From Sulfitobacter sp. M39 (GTDB lineage: Bacteria; Pseudomonadota; Alphaproteobacteria; Rhodobacterales; Rhodobacteraceae): DNA of 64,000 nt. The notes under the pieces are model-generated. The model saw nothing but the letters and a program-made list of their open reading frames with translations, searched no databases and was not told where the DNA came from. This document shows positions 26,714-35,148 of the stretch, one piece after another. Numbering within the stretch: the stretch's first letter is position 1; each line of letters starts with the position of its first letter. Location: NCBI RefSeq assembly GCF_021735935.1, contig NZ_WMDZ01000001.1:620001-684000 (forward strand), read 5' to 3'. The translations under genes and the position numbers were made by a program.

Positions 26714-27976
26714 ATGAAGATCATGTTTGTGCACCAGAATATGCCCGGCCAATACCGCGAGCTGGTGCAATGGCTGGCCGATCAACGCACACACCAGATC
26801 TATTTCCTGACCCAACGCAAAAACCCGCCCCGTTTTGATGGCGTCGAGACACGGGTCTACAAGGCGCATCACAGACCGGCAGAGAACGCCTATGGGCTGT
26901 CGAAGAACTGGGAGGAATCTACCGGCAACGGATTGGGGGCCGCTCGCGCGGCCAAACAGATCGAGACCCGCGAAGGGTTCAAGCCCGATATCGTGGTGGG
27001 GCATGTGGGCTGGGGGGAGCTGACGTTTTTCAAGCAGATCTGGCCCGACGTCCCGATCATCGGTTTCTTCGAGTATTACTACAGCGATACCGGCGGCCCT
27101 GTGGGGTTCGACCCCGAAGACCCCGTGACCGAGAATACCCCCTTTCTGTTGCACGCACGCAATGCCGTGCCGCTGGCCAATATCGAAACCGTCGATGTCG
27201 GGCTCAGCCCGACCTACTGGCAGCGCGACCGTTTTCCGCAAAGCTTTCATCGCAAGCTTTATGTTTGTCACGACGGGATACGCACAGACCAGCTGCGCCC
27301 CGATCCGGCGGTGACGCTCAAGCTGGGGCGGATGGATCGCGCCCTGACCAAGGATGACGAGGTGCTGACCTTTGTGTCGCGCAACCTTGAACGCACGCGG
27401 GGCTTTCATGTGTTCATGCGCGCATTGCCACGCATCCTGAAGCAACGCCCCAATGCGCGGGTGTTGGTGGTGGGCGGCAACGACACCTCCTATGGCGGCA
27501 AAAGCAAACACCCCGGGGGTCTGCGCGCCGAGATGGAGGCGGAGGTGGGCAAGCACGTCGATTGGTCGCGGGTGCATTTTCTGGGTAAGCTGTCCTACGA
27601 GGATTACCAGAAGGTTATTCAGATCAGCCGCTGCCATCTTTATTTGACCATGCCATTTGTGCTGTCGTGGTCCCTGCTCGAGGCGATGGCGATGGGCGCG
27701 ACGATCGTCGGCTCTGACGTGGCCCCCGTGCGCGAGGCGATTACCCACGGCGAAACCGGCCTGCTGTGCGATTTCTTCGATCCCGATGCGCTGGGCGATC
27801 AGGTGGCGGATGTGCTGGGCAATCCGGCGGCCTATGCGCATCTGGGGCCGGCGGCGCGGGCGCATGTGGTCAAAACCTATGACTTCCTGACCAAATGCCT
27901 GCCGGAACATATCGCGCAGATGAATGCGTTGGTCCCCGAGGGGCAGCGGATCGCCTTGCCCCAGACCACCACATAG
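26714..27976 (+). CDS. Glycosyltransferase, GT4-like
   Basis: This 420-residue GT-B protein starts MKIMFVHQNMPGQYRELV. It has the nucleotide-sugar domain at about residues 215-400, with FVSRNLERTRGFHVFMRALP, RVLVVGGND, and the EX7E-type region around LLEAMAMGATIVGSDVAPVREAI followed by GETGLLCDFFDP. It probably transfers a sugar during surface polysaccharide or lipid synthesis. The next gene follows after 12 bases and ExoD after a further 14, making a three-gene unit. Donor and acceptor are unknown. Confidence 0.88.
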   Translation: MKIMFVHQNMPGQYRELVQWLADQRTHQIYFLTQRKNPPRFDGVETRVYKAHHRPAENAYGLSKNWEESTGNGLGAARAAKQIETREGFKPDIVVGHVGWGELTFFKQIWPDVPIIGFFEYYYSDTGGPVGFDPEDPVTENTPFLLHARNAVPLANIETVDVGLSPTYWQRDRFPQSFHRKLYVCHDGIRTDQLRPDPAVTLKLGRMDRALTKDDEVLTFVSRNLERTRGFHVFMRALPRILKQRPNARVLVVGGNDTSYGGKSKHPGGLRAEMEAEVGKHVDWSRVHFLGKLSYEDYQKVIQISRCHLYLTMPFVLSWSLLEAMAMGATIVGSDVAPVREAITHGETGLLCDFFDPDALGDQVADVLGNPAAYAHLGPAARAHVVKTYDFLTKCLPEHIAQMNALVPEGQRIALPQTTT

Positions 27977-27988
27977 AAAGGACGCCTC

Positions 27989-28843
27989 ATGGAGAAAACG
28001 CTGCTGTCGATCGGGCATGGCTTTAGCGCGCGCGCCCTTGCCGCACGGCTGGTGCCGCAGGGCTGGCGCATCGTCGGCACCACGCGCAGCCCCGACAAGG
28101 CAGATGCCATCGCGGACACGGGCGTTGAACCCGTCGTCTGGCCGGGTGCCGATCTGGGGGCGTTGATCGCGCAGTTTCCTAATGTGCTCGTCTCGGCCGG
28201 ACCGGACAGCGCGGGCGATCCGGTATTGAATGCGGTCGAGGATGCAGTCAACCGCGCCGCGCCCGATCTGCGGTGGGTAGGCTATCTGTCGACAACAGGC
28301 GTTTACGGCGACCACGACGGCGATTGGGTGGACGAGGACACGCCGCTGACACCATCGACCAAGCGCGGACGCGCCCGTGTCACGGCAGAGGCACGGTGGC
28401 AGGCGATCCCCGATTTGCCGCTGCATATCTTTCGCCTCGCAGGCATCTATGGCCCCGGACGCGGCCCCTTTGCCAAGGTGCGGGCCGGAACGGCGCGGCG
28501 GATCATCAAGCAGGGGCAGGTCTTCTCTCGCATTCATGTCGAGGATATTGCCCAAGCGCTTGAGCTGTCCTTACAGCGGCCCGACCCGGGCGCGGTCTAT
28601 AATCTGTGCGACGATGACCCCGCGCCGCCGCAAGACGTGATCGCCCACGCGGCAGAGCTGCTTGGCCTGCCCGTGCCCCCCGCGATCCCCTTTGATCAGG
28701 CCGATATGACCCCCATGGCCCGCAGCTTTTACGCGGAAAGCAAGAAGGTTCGGAACGACCGTATCAAGCAGGCGTTAGGCTGGGCACCGCAGTTCCCCAC
28801 CTATCGGGCCGGGCTGGCGGCATTGCTTGCACAAGACAGCTGA
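27989..28843 (+). CDS. SDR family NAD(P)-dependent protein (YeeZ-like)
   Basis: This 284-residue Rossmann protein begins MEKTLLSIGHGFSARALA, a GxGxxA-type binding loop. It has a degenerate catalytic region (STTGVYGDHDG then STKRGRARV without a clear YxxxK). FRLAGIYGPGR and SRIHVEDIAQAL are typical of extended SDR epimerase-like proteins such as YeeZ. The 12-base gap from the glycosyltransferase and the 14-base gap to exoD suggest a joint role in making a sugar nucleotide or surface glycan. Enzyme activity is unproven. Confidence 0.8.
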   Translation: MEKTLLSIGHGFSARALAARLVPQGWRIVGTTRSPDKADAIADTGVEPVVWPGADLGALIAQFPNVLVSAGPDSAGDPVLNAVEDAVNRAAPDLRWVGYLSTTGVYGDHDGDWVDEDTPLTPSTKRGRARVTAEARWQAIPDLPLHIFRLAGIYGPGRGPFAKVRAGTARRIIKQGQVFSRIHVEDIAQALELSLQRPDPGAVYNLCDDDPAPPQDVIAHAAELLGLPVPPAIPFDQADMTPMARSFYAESKKVRNDRIKQALGWAPQFPTYRAGLAALLAQDS

Positions 28844-28857
28844 CCTTTGGGGGGTAT

Positions 28858-29442
28858 ATGCACAATATCGAGGAGCGTAGCCTCACCCATCTGCTGGACG
28901 GGATGGAGCAAGCGGCCAGCCGCGAGACGGTCACGATCAACGATGTGCTGAACGAATTCGGAGAGCGGTCCCTGCTCCCGTTCATTCTGGTGGCCGCGCT
29001 GCTGTTGGTGTCGCCGCTGTCCGGTGTTTTTGGTGTGTCCAGTTTCATGGCGATGGTCGTCATCGTGCTGTCGGCGCAGGCGGTCTATGGGCGCAAACGT
29101 CTGTGGTTGCCGCAGTTCCTGCTGCGCCGCGAAGTCAAGTCATCGCGGTTGCTGTTCTGCGTAAGGTGGCTGCGCAAGCCCGCGGCGTTTTTTGATCGCC
29201 ACTCGGGTAAAAGGCTCCAGTTTCTGACGACAGGCCCGATGCGTCTGCTGACGTTGGTGACCTGCGTGATCCTGCCCGTGGGCTGGCCCTTGCTTGAATT
29301 CGTGCCTTTTGCGTCGTCTTTCGGGGGCGGGACGGTGGCGCTGTTTGCCTTTGGTCTGTTTACGCGTGACGGGCTTTATGTGCTGCTGGGGTATCTGACG
29401 ATCCTGCTGACGTCGCTGACCTTCTACGCGGTCATTTTCTGA
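28858..29442 (+). CDS. Exopolysaccharide synthesis protein, ExoD family
   Basis: This 194-residue membrane protein matches the ExoD family known from rhizobial exopolysaccharide work. It has an amphipathic N-terminus (LTHLLDGMEQA), the membrane hairpin LPFILVAALLLVSPLSGVFG, the FMAMVVIVLSAQAVYGRKRLW stretch, and two more hydrophobic segments at the C-terminus. ExoD is needed for normal polysaccharide production and alkali tolerance, mechanism unknown. It is third in a unit with a glycosyltransferase and an SDR, which fits a surface-polysaccharide role. It converges on thiQ without a clear terminator. Confidence 0.85.
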   Translation: MHNIEERSLTHLLDGMEQAASRETVTINDVLNEFGERSLLPFILVAALLLVSPLSGVFGVSSFMAMVVIVLSAQAVYGRKRLWLPQFLLRREVKSSRLLFCVRWLRKPAAFFDRHSGKRLQFLTTGPMRLLTLVTCVILPVGWPLLEFVPFASSFGGGTVALFAFGLFTRDGLYVLLGYLTILLTSLTFYAVIF

Positions 29443-30135
29443 CTACCCCAGATAGGCACGCAGCGCGTCGGGCGGGTTGTCCATCAGCGCTGCGGCAGGC
29501 TGCGGCGGATGTGCGGTGCCACCTTCGACAAAGATCACCTGATCCGCGATACGGCGCACGTCCTCGGGGGCGTGGGTGACCATGATCAACGCGGCTTTGG
29601 TCTCTGCGGCGAGCGCGGCCACCAGATCCAGCATGTCGTTGCGCAAAGCGGGGCCAAGTGCGGCAAAGGGTTCGTCGAGCAGCACAAGCGGGCGGGCTTG
29701 TACCAGCACCCGTGCGAGGGCCACACGGCTTTGCTGCCCGCCGGAAAGCTCGGAGGGTTTGCGCCCGGCCATCCCCTGCAGCCCGACACGATCAAGCGCC
29801 TCGTGTACACGGGTTTGTTCCGCGGTGCCGAGCCGCAGGTCGGGGCGCAGCCCCAGCCCCACATTCTGCATCACGCTGAGATGGGGAAAGAGGTTGTTAT
29901 CCTGAAAAAGCATCGTCATCGGCCGCGCACCGGGGGCGGCTTGGGTGATGTCTTTGCCCTGCCACAGCAGCCTGCCGGACCTGAGCGGAATGAACCCGCA
30001 AAGCGCCCCCAGCAGGGTGGATTTCCCCGCACCCGAGGGGCCGATCACCGCATAGGTCTGCGCGGGCGAAAGGGTCAGGTCGGCGTGCAGGGTAAAGCTG
30101 CCTTGGGTGATCTGTGCGGTCTCAAGCGTCAGCAT
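29443..30135 (-). CDS. thiQ: Thiamine ABC transporter, ATP-binding protein
   Basis: This 230-residue ABC ATPase has Walker A GPSGAGKSTLL, Q-loop LFQDNNLFPHLSV, signature LSGGQQSRVALAR, Walker B VLLDEPFAALG and switch His in MVTHAPEDV. It powers thiamine or thiamine phosphate import with ThiP and ThiB. Its start overlaps thiP by 14 bases, and the whole operon sits behind a TPP riboswitch, which makes the substrate assignment strong. It converges on the exoD gene. Confidence 0.93.
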   Translation of the reverse strand: MLTLETAQITQGSFTLHADLTLSPAQTYAVIGPSGAGKSTLLGALCGFIPLRSGRLLWQGKDITQAAPGARPMTMLFQDNNLFPHLSVMQNVGLGLRPDLRLGTAEQTRVHEALDRVGLQGMAGRKPSELSGGQQSRVALARVLVQARPLVLLDEPFAALGPALRNDMLDLVAALAAETKAALIMVTHAPEDVRRIADQVIFVEGGTAHPPQPAAALMDNPPDALRAYLG

Positions 30136-31678
30136 GCCAGCGCCCTCCCTTGTCGAATATCCAGAAAATCCCCAGCGACAGCGCCAGCAGGATCAGGGCC
30201 GCACCGGCCGCGGCCTCCATCCGGTAGGCCCCCATCAACCGGTACATCTGCAGTGGCAAGGTGGCACTGTCGGGGTCGGCGAACAAGGCGATGACCCCCA
30301 GATCTCCCATCGACAGGGCACCGGTCAGCCCCGCGGCAAAGCCGATCTGCGGGCGCAAGCGTGGTAGGATCAGCCAGCGCCAAAGCGGCCATCCGGTCAG
30401 CCCCAGCATCTGCGCCTGCCGGCCATAGATCTGCACCGTGTCGCGCAGCCGCGGCACCAGAATACGCAGGGCAAAGGGCAGGGCCATCAGCGCATTGACC
30501 AGCGCCGTGACGGGTAGGGCCAGCGCAAAGGGGCTGGCGACAGGGTTGATCAGAATGAACCAGCCGGTGCCGATCATCAGCGGAGAGGCCGCAAGCCCCA
30601 AGAGTCCCACGGCCTCTACCCCGCCGCGGGCGCGGGTCGCGATCCATCCGGCAAGGGGGAGGGCCAAGGCCAGCAAGACCACCACGCTGATCAGCGCCAC
30701 GGTGACAGAGGTGCCCGCCGCCTGCCACACGCTGGCGGGCATTTGCGGCAGGCCGATCACCCCGCGCAGCACGACCGAGGTCAGGGGAAGCAGCAGAAAC
30801 CCCGCCGCCACCGTGATGAACAGCGCGTCAAGCCACCGTTGCAGCCCGCCACGTGCGTCCCAGCGGTGCAGGGGTCGGTCCTGCCCGCCACCCAGACTGA
30901 TCGCGGGGATGATCCACAGCGCCAGCGCGGCGGTGCTGCCCGCAAGCCCAAGCTGCACCAGCGACAGCAGCGCTGCACGGTTCAGGTCAAAGTCGAAACG
31001 GAACGCCTGATAGATCGCAAGCTCGATTGTCGTGGCGCGGGGGCCACCGCCCAAGGTTAGCGCCACGGCAAAGCTGGTCAGGCAGATCACAAAGATCAAC
31101 GCCGCTGTGCCGGGCAGGATTTGCCGCAGGAGGGGAAGCTCGATGCTGCGAAATACCGCGCGCGGGGTCAGGCCAAGCTGTGCGGCCAGCCGGAACCGTT
31201 CCGCGGACACGGTCTGCCACGCTTGCAACAGCAGCCGCGTGGCCAGCGGGAGGTTAAAGAAGACATGCGCCAGCACAACGCCGTGCAGCCCGTAGATCGT
31301 GATGCCGGGCAATCCGACCAGCGCCAGCGCCGCATTGAGCCAGCCCGCGCGGCCAAAGACCGCAAGCACCCCCAGCACGGCGACAATCACCGGCAGGATG
31401 AACGGTGCTCCTAGCAGCGTGACCAGCAGCCCGCGCCCGACAAAGCGCCGTCGGGCCAAGGCACGGGCGACAGGGATTGCCAGCACGGTAGACAGCAGGG
31501 CGGAAAGCGCGGCCTGTAGCACGGTAAACTGGATCGCGGACCAATCGGCCGGGCCAAGCCCGCTGCCGAACTCCGCCCGCCAAAGTACCGCCCCCACCGC
31601 AGCAAGGATCAGCGCCGCAACCAAAACGGCGGCGCTGATGCCGGTTTTCGTGCTTATTGCGACAGCGCGGAGAGCCAT
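30122..31678 (-). CDS. thiP: Thiamine ABC transporter permease
   Basis: This 518-residue protein is a duplicated permease of about twelve TM helices with two EAA-type loops, one near AWQTVSAERFRLAAQLG and one near YGRQAQMLGLTGWPLW. The duplicated form is standard for ThiP, FbpB and similar importers. The ATG at 31678 overlaps the end of thiB by 25 bases, so translation is coupled. Position between thiB and thiQ behind the TPP element identifies it as the thiamine permease. No terminator or extra promoter splits the operon. Confidence 0.93.
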   Translation of the reverse strand: MALRAVAISTKTGISAAVLVAALILAAVGAVLWRAEFGSGLGPADWSAIQFTVLQAALSALLSTVLAIPVARALARRRFVGRGLLVTLLGAPFILPVIVAVLGVLAVFGRAGWLNAALALVGLPGITIYGLHGVVLAHVFFNLPLATRLLLQAWQTVSAERFRLAAQLGLTPRAVFRSIELPLLRQILPGTAALIFVICLTSFAVALTLGGGPRATTIELAIYQAFRFDFDLNRAALLSLVQLGLAGSTAALALWIIPAISLGGGQDRPLHRWDARGGLQRWLDALFITVAAGFLLLPLTSVVLRGVIGLPQMPASVWQAAGTSVTVALISVVVLLALALPLAGWIATRARGGVEAVGLLGLAASPLMIGTGWFILINPVASPFALALPVTALVNALMALPFALRILVPRLRDTVQIYGRQAQMLGLTGWPLWRWLILPRLRPQIGFAAGLTGALSMGDLGVIALFADPDSATLPLQMYRLMGAYRMEAAAGAALILLALSLGIFWIFDKGGRWHADA

Positions 31679-32631
31679 TCGGCCAATGCTTCCTCGCGCA
31701 GGGCGGGCACGTCATCGCTCGGGATCAGCAGCGCCTTGCCCGGTTCGATCAACTTTTCAAAGCCTTCGGGCAGCCCGCCTTGAGGCGTGACGGCAGGGTA
31801 CATCCAGTTGGTCGTGGGCAGCACCGATTGCGCCGCGTCCGATACCATGAACTGCATGAACTGATCGGCCAGCTCGGGCTGGTCGCTGCCTGCCAGTTTG
31901 CCGACCACTTCGATCTGCATGTAGTGGCCTTCGTCAAAGGCGGCGGCGGCCTTGGTCGCGTCCTCTTCGGCGATCAGGTGGTAAGCGGGGGATGTGGTAT
32001 AGCTCAGCACCATGTCGGCCTCACCCTCAAGAAACAGACCGTAGGCTTCGGACCAGCCCTTGGTCACGGTCACGACGTTATCCGCCAGACCTTCCCAGAT
32101 CGCAGGGGCCTCGTCGCCATAAGCGTCCTTGACCCACATGAGCAGGCCCAGACCGGGGGTAGAGGACCGCGGGTCCTGGATCACAATCTTGAGGTCACTG
32201 TCCGCCAGCGCACGAAAATTCGCAGGCGGTGTAAGATCGGCGCTATGGACAAAGGCAAAATAGCCCCAGTCATAGGGGGCAAAGCTGTCGTCTTCCCATG
32301 TGACCGGCAGGTCGTAGTCCGCATCAACTGTGGCCGTCGCGAACAACCCTGTTTCCTTGGCCGCCGCGATCAGGCTGGTATCAAGCCCCAGCACCAGATC
32401 GGCGTCAGACCGCGCGCCTTCCAGCTTGAGCCGCGCCAGCAGCGCCGCGCCATCACCCATGCCTACGAATTTCAGATCGCAAGCGCATTCGGCCTCGAAG
32501 GCCGCTTCGATCACGGGGCCGGGGCCCCATTCGGCGACAAAGCTGTCGTAGGTATAGACCACCAGTTCGGGCGTCTCGGCCCATGCTTGCGTGGCGACAA
32601 GCGTGATGGCAGCAAGTGTAAGATACTTCAT
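31654..32631 (-). CDS. thiB: Thiamine ABC transporter substrate-binding protein
   Basis: The ATG at 32631 has GGAGG 7 bases upstream and gives 325 residues. A signal peptide MKYLTLAAITLVATQAWA ends at Ala18, so the protein is periplasmic. ELVVYTYDSFVAEWGPG is the typical ThiB N-terminus, and YDWGYFAFVHS and PRSSTPGLG match the family's ligand-binding cleft. It captures thiamine, TMP or TPP for ThiPQ. It is the first gene after the TPP riboswitch. A start four codons upstream is rejected for poor ribosome-site spacing. Confidence 0.95.
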   Translation of the reverse strand: MKYLTLAAITLVATQAWAETPELVVYTYDSFVAEWGPGPVIEAAFEAECACDLKFVGMGDGAALLARLKLEGARSDADLVLGLDTSLIAAAKETGLFATATVDADYDLPVTWEDDSFAPYDWGYFAFVHSADLTPPANFRALADSDLKIVIQDPRSSTPGLGLLMWVKDAYGDEAPAIWEGLADNVVTVTKGWSEAYGLFLEGEADMVLSYTTSPAYHLIAEEDATKAAAAFDEGHYMQIEVVGKLAGSDQPELADQFMQFMVSDAAQSVLPTTNWMYPAVTPQGGLPEGFEKLIEPGKALLIPSDDVPALREEALAEWLSALSQ

Positions 32632-32679
32632 GGCATCCTCCAAAATGCGGCGTCAGAAAGCGTTGGAGGTGTATCCAGA

Positions 32680-32761
32680 CCTTCCCTCCGCCGGTGTTAA
32701 CCGGTTCAGGTTCAACGGGTCCGTGCGCGCACATCTCAGCCTGTCAGGCCCCCCGAGGTAT
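32680..32761 (-). promoter_or_regulatory. TPP riboswitch (THI element)
   Basis: On the minus strand the conserved parts occur in order: the GGGGGGCC stem near 32751, CTGAGAT at 32733-32739, ACCCGTTGAACCTGA within 32706-32720, then the GGTTAACACCGGCGGAGGGAA region at 32682-32702. These are the core residues that bind the pyrimidine and pyrophosphate of thiamine pyrophosphate. It ends about 50 bases before thiB, so excess TPP should lower transporter expression. No T-rich terminator follows, so translational control is more likely. Confidence 0.95.
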
Positions 32762-32857
32762 CTTATCGGTAGAACGCCTGTCGCCCGCGCGCAAGGTGAA
32801 ACCCCTTGAGGCATGGTGCAGCCCCCGTTAAGGATCACCGCCAAAGGAGCACCGCCC

Positions 32858-33958
32858 ATGTCGATCAACAGCTTTGGCCATCTTTTCCGCGTGACCACCT
32901 GGGGCGAAAGCCACGGGCCTGCTTTGGGGGCCACGGTGGACGGCTGCCCCCCCGGTGTGACGATCACCGAAGAGATGATCCAGCACTGGATGGACAAGCG
33001 CAAACCTGGCCAGAACAAATACACCACGCAGCGCCGCGAAGCGGATGAGGTGCGGATCCTGTCGGGTGTGTTTGAAGGCGTCACCACCGGCACGCCGATC
33101 CAGCTGATGATCGAGAACACCGACCAGCGGTCAAAAGATTACGGCGACATCAAGGACAAGTTCCGCCCCGGTCACGCCGACATCACCTATTTCCAGAAAT
33201 ACGGCATCCGCGATTACCGTGGGGGTGGGCGGTCCTCGGCACGTGAAACCGCGTCGCGTGTCGCGGCGGGTGGCCTTGCGCGCGAAGCGATCAAGGCGAT
33301 TGCCCCGAATGTGCAGATCACCGGCTACATGGTGCAGATGGGCCCCCACAAGATCGACCGAGATGCGTTCGATTGGGACCAGATCGAACAGAACCCGTTC
33401 TGGGTGCCCGATGCCAAAGCGGCAGACGACTGGGCGGCGTATCTGGACGGGCTGCGCAAATCCGGATCCTCCGTCGGTGCGATCATCGAGGTGACAGCGC
33501 GCGGCGTGCCCGCGGGCCTTGGCGCGCCGGTCTATGGCAAGCTCGACACCGATCTCGCCGCCGCAATGATGAGCATCAACGCCGTCAAAGGCGTGGAGAT
33601 TGGCGAAGGCATGTCCGCCGCCATGCTGACCGGAGAGCTGAACGCGGACGAGATCAGCATGGGCCCCGACGGCCCTGTCTATTCGTCGAACCACGCGGGC
33701 GGTATTCTGGGCGGCATCAGCACCGGTCAGGACATCGTGCTGCGTTTCGCGGTCAAGCCGACATCAAGCATCCTGACGACGCGCAAGACAATCACCAAGG
33801 CCGGCGAAGATACGCAGATCATCACCAAAGGCCGCCACGACCCCTGCGTCGGCATCCGTGCCGTGCCTGTGGGCGAAGCGATGATGGCCTGCGTCCTGCT
33901 TGACCATATGCTGTTGCACCGCGGTCAGGTCGGCGAAAACCGCGGCATCATCGGCTAA
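32858..33958 (+). CDS. aroC: Chorismate synthase
   Basis: This 366-residue FMN-dependent enzyme turns 5-enolpyruvylshikimate 3-phosphate into chorismate, the last shikimate step. Family signatures are [15 protein letters not shown] at the N-terminus, [16 protein letters not shown], and [15 protein letters not shown] near residue 290. The ATG at 32858 is supported by AAAGGAG about 9 bases upstream and by alignment to the usual MSxNSFG start. It diverges from the thiBPQ operon, and the thi promoter must lie close to or within the aroC leader. Confidence 0.97.
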   Translation: MSINSFGHLFRVTTWGESHGPALGATVDGCPPGVTITEEMIQHWMDKRKPGQNKYTTQRREADEVRILSGVFEGVTTGTPIQLMIENTDQRSKDYGDIKDKFRPGHADITYFQKYGIRDYRGGGRSSARETASRVAAGGLAREAIKAIAPNVQITGYMVQMGPHKIDRDAFDWDQIEQNPFWVPDAKAADDWAAYLDGLRKSGSSVGAIIEVTARGVPAGLGAPVYGKLDTDLAAAMMSINAVKGVEIGEGMSAAMLTGELNADEISMGPDGPVYSSNHAGGILGGISTGQDIVLRFAVKPTSSILTTRKTITKAGEDTQIITKGRHDPCVGIRAVPVGEAMMACVLLDHMLLHRGQVGENRGIIG

Positions 33959-34007
33959 GCTGCAATGAACGCTCGGATTTTCTGCATGTTGGCGGGAATA
34001 CGACGCG

Positions 34008-34040
34008 CAAGTTGACGCGGGGTCTTGCAACTTGAAACAT
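34008..34040 (+). promoter_or_regulatory. Putative promoter with embedded inverted repeat
   Basis: TTGACG (34012-34017) and AAACAT (34035-34040) are 17 bases apart. CAAGTTG (34008-34014) and CAACTTG (34028-34034) form a 7-base perfect inverted repeat covering the -35 and spacer, a usual place for a repressor site. It precedes the DMT permease gene. Confidence 0.35.
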
Positions 34041-35037
34041 GCAGGCGCAAGCATGCGCCATGCAAAGCACCACGACAGAGCACCGCCCCGGCCGGGCCAT
34101 CGCCCTTAAGCTGGGGGCGGTCTTTCTGTTCTCGGTCATGGCGGCCCTTATCAAGATCGCGACGGCCACCGTGCCCGCCGCCCAGGCCGTGTTCTACCGG
34201 TCGTTCTTTGCCTTCCCGATGATCATCCTGTGGCTGTGGCAACGCGGCGACCTGCGCGACGGGCTGAAGCCGAGCAATCTGATGGGCCACGTCTGGCGCG
34301 GCGTTTTCGGGACCACGGCGATGGCGCTGACCTTTGCGGGGCTTAGCCTGCTGCCCCTGCCAGAGGTGACGGCTATCGGCTATGCCACGCCGCTGTTCAC
34401 CGTGATCTTTGCCGCGATATTCTTGGGCGAACAGGTGCGTGTGTTCCGCCTGTCCGCTGTGGCGATCGGGTTGATCGGGGTGTTGATCGTTCTGTACCCC
34501 CGCTTCACTGTGGGCGGGGATAGCGTGTCGCAACTGGCGATGATGGGGGCGATGATGGTGGTTGCCGCGTCGATCATGCGTGCGCTTGTCCAGATCCACG
34601 TGCGCCGATTGGTGCAAACCGACAGCACGGCGGCCATCGTGTTCTATTTCTCGCTCACCGCGACCTGCCTGTCGTTTCTCACGCTGCCCGCAGGCATGGT
34701 GATCAACTGGGAACCGCTTTGGTGGGTGAACCCCGGTTGGCAAGTCTCGGCGCTGCTAATCCTGTCGGGTATGATCGGCGGGGTATCACAGATCATGATC
34801 ACGGCCTCTTACCGCTTTGGCCCGGTGTCGATGCTCGCCCCGTTCGACTATGCCTCTATGCTGTTCGCGGTGTTGATCGGCTGGGTGCTTTTCAGCGAAA
34901 TCCCGACGCCTGCAATCCTGATCGGTGCCGGTCTGGTCATCGCTGGCGGTGCCGCGATCATCTGGCGGGAACGGCAGTTGGGGCTGGATCAGTCCAAATC
35001 CAAGGCCAGCAGCACGCCACAGGGGGCGCCCAGCTGA
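34039..35037 (+). CDS. DMT-superfamily (EamA) permease
   Basis: This protein of about 330 residues has ten predicted TM helices in two EamA repeats. The first runs from KLGAVFLFSVMAALIKIA to VIFAAIFLGEQV, and the second ends at YASMLFAVLIGWVLFSE. It belongs to the RhaT/EamA drug and metabolite transporters; substrate is unknown. The ATG at 34039 lies inside the predicted -10 box, so the ATG at 34060 (MQSTTTEH) may be the true start. It is unrelated in sequence detail to the other EamA permease near 22 kb. Confidence 0.85.
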   Translation: MQAQACAMQSTTTEHRPGRAIALKLGAVFLFSVMAALIKIATATVPAAQAVFYRSFFAFPMIILWLWQRGDLRDGLKPSNLMGHVWRGVFGTTAMALTFAGLSLLPLPEVTAIGYATPLFTVIFAAIFLGEQVRVFRLSAVAIGLIGVLIVLYPRFTVGGDSVSQLAMMGAMMVVAASIMRALVQIHVRRLVQTDSTAAIVFYFSLTATCLSFLTLPAGMVINWEPLWWVNPGWQVSALLILSGMIGGVSQIMITASYRFGPVSMLAPFDYASMLFAVLIGWVLFSEIPTPAILIGAGLVIAGGAAIIWRERQLGLDQSKSKASSTPQGAPS

Positions 35038-35148
35038 TCGGTTGAAATTACGTGCCCTGATTGAATTTCATGTTAGCCTAACCCTCTAGGGTGTGGAGTC
35101 GCGGGTGTTCCGTCGGAGCTGCACCCTGTTTTCTGGGAGGGAAGAAAG

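Noticed and set aside
26624..28555. Long minus-strand frame opposite the glycosyltransferase and SDR
   Set aside because: Shadow of two convincing plus-strand genes in GC-rich DNA; its translation is rich in His, Arg and Gln without domains.
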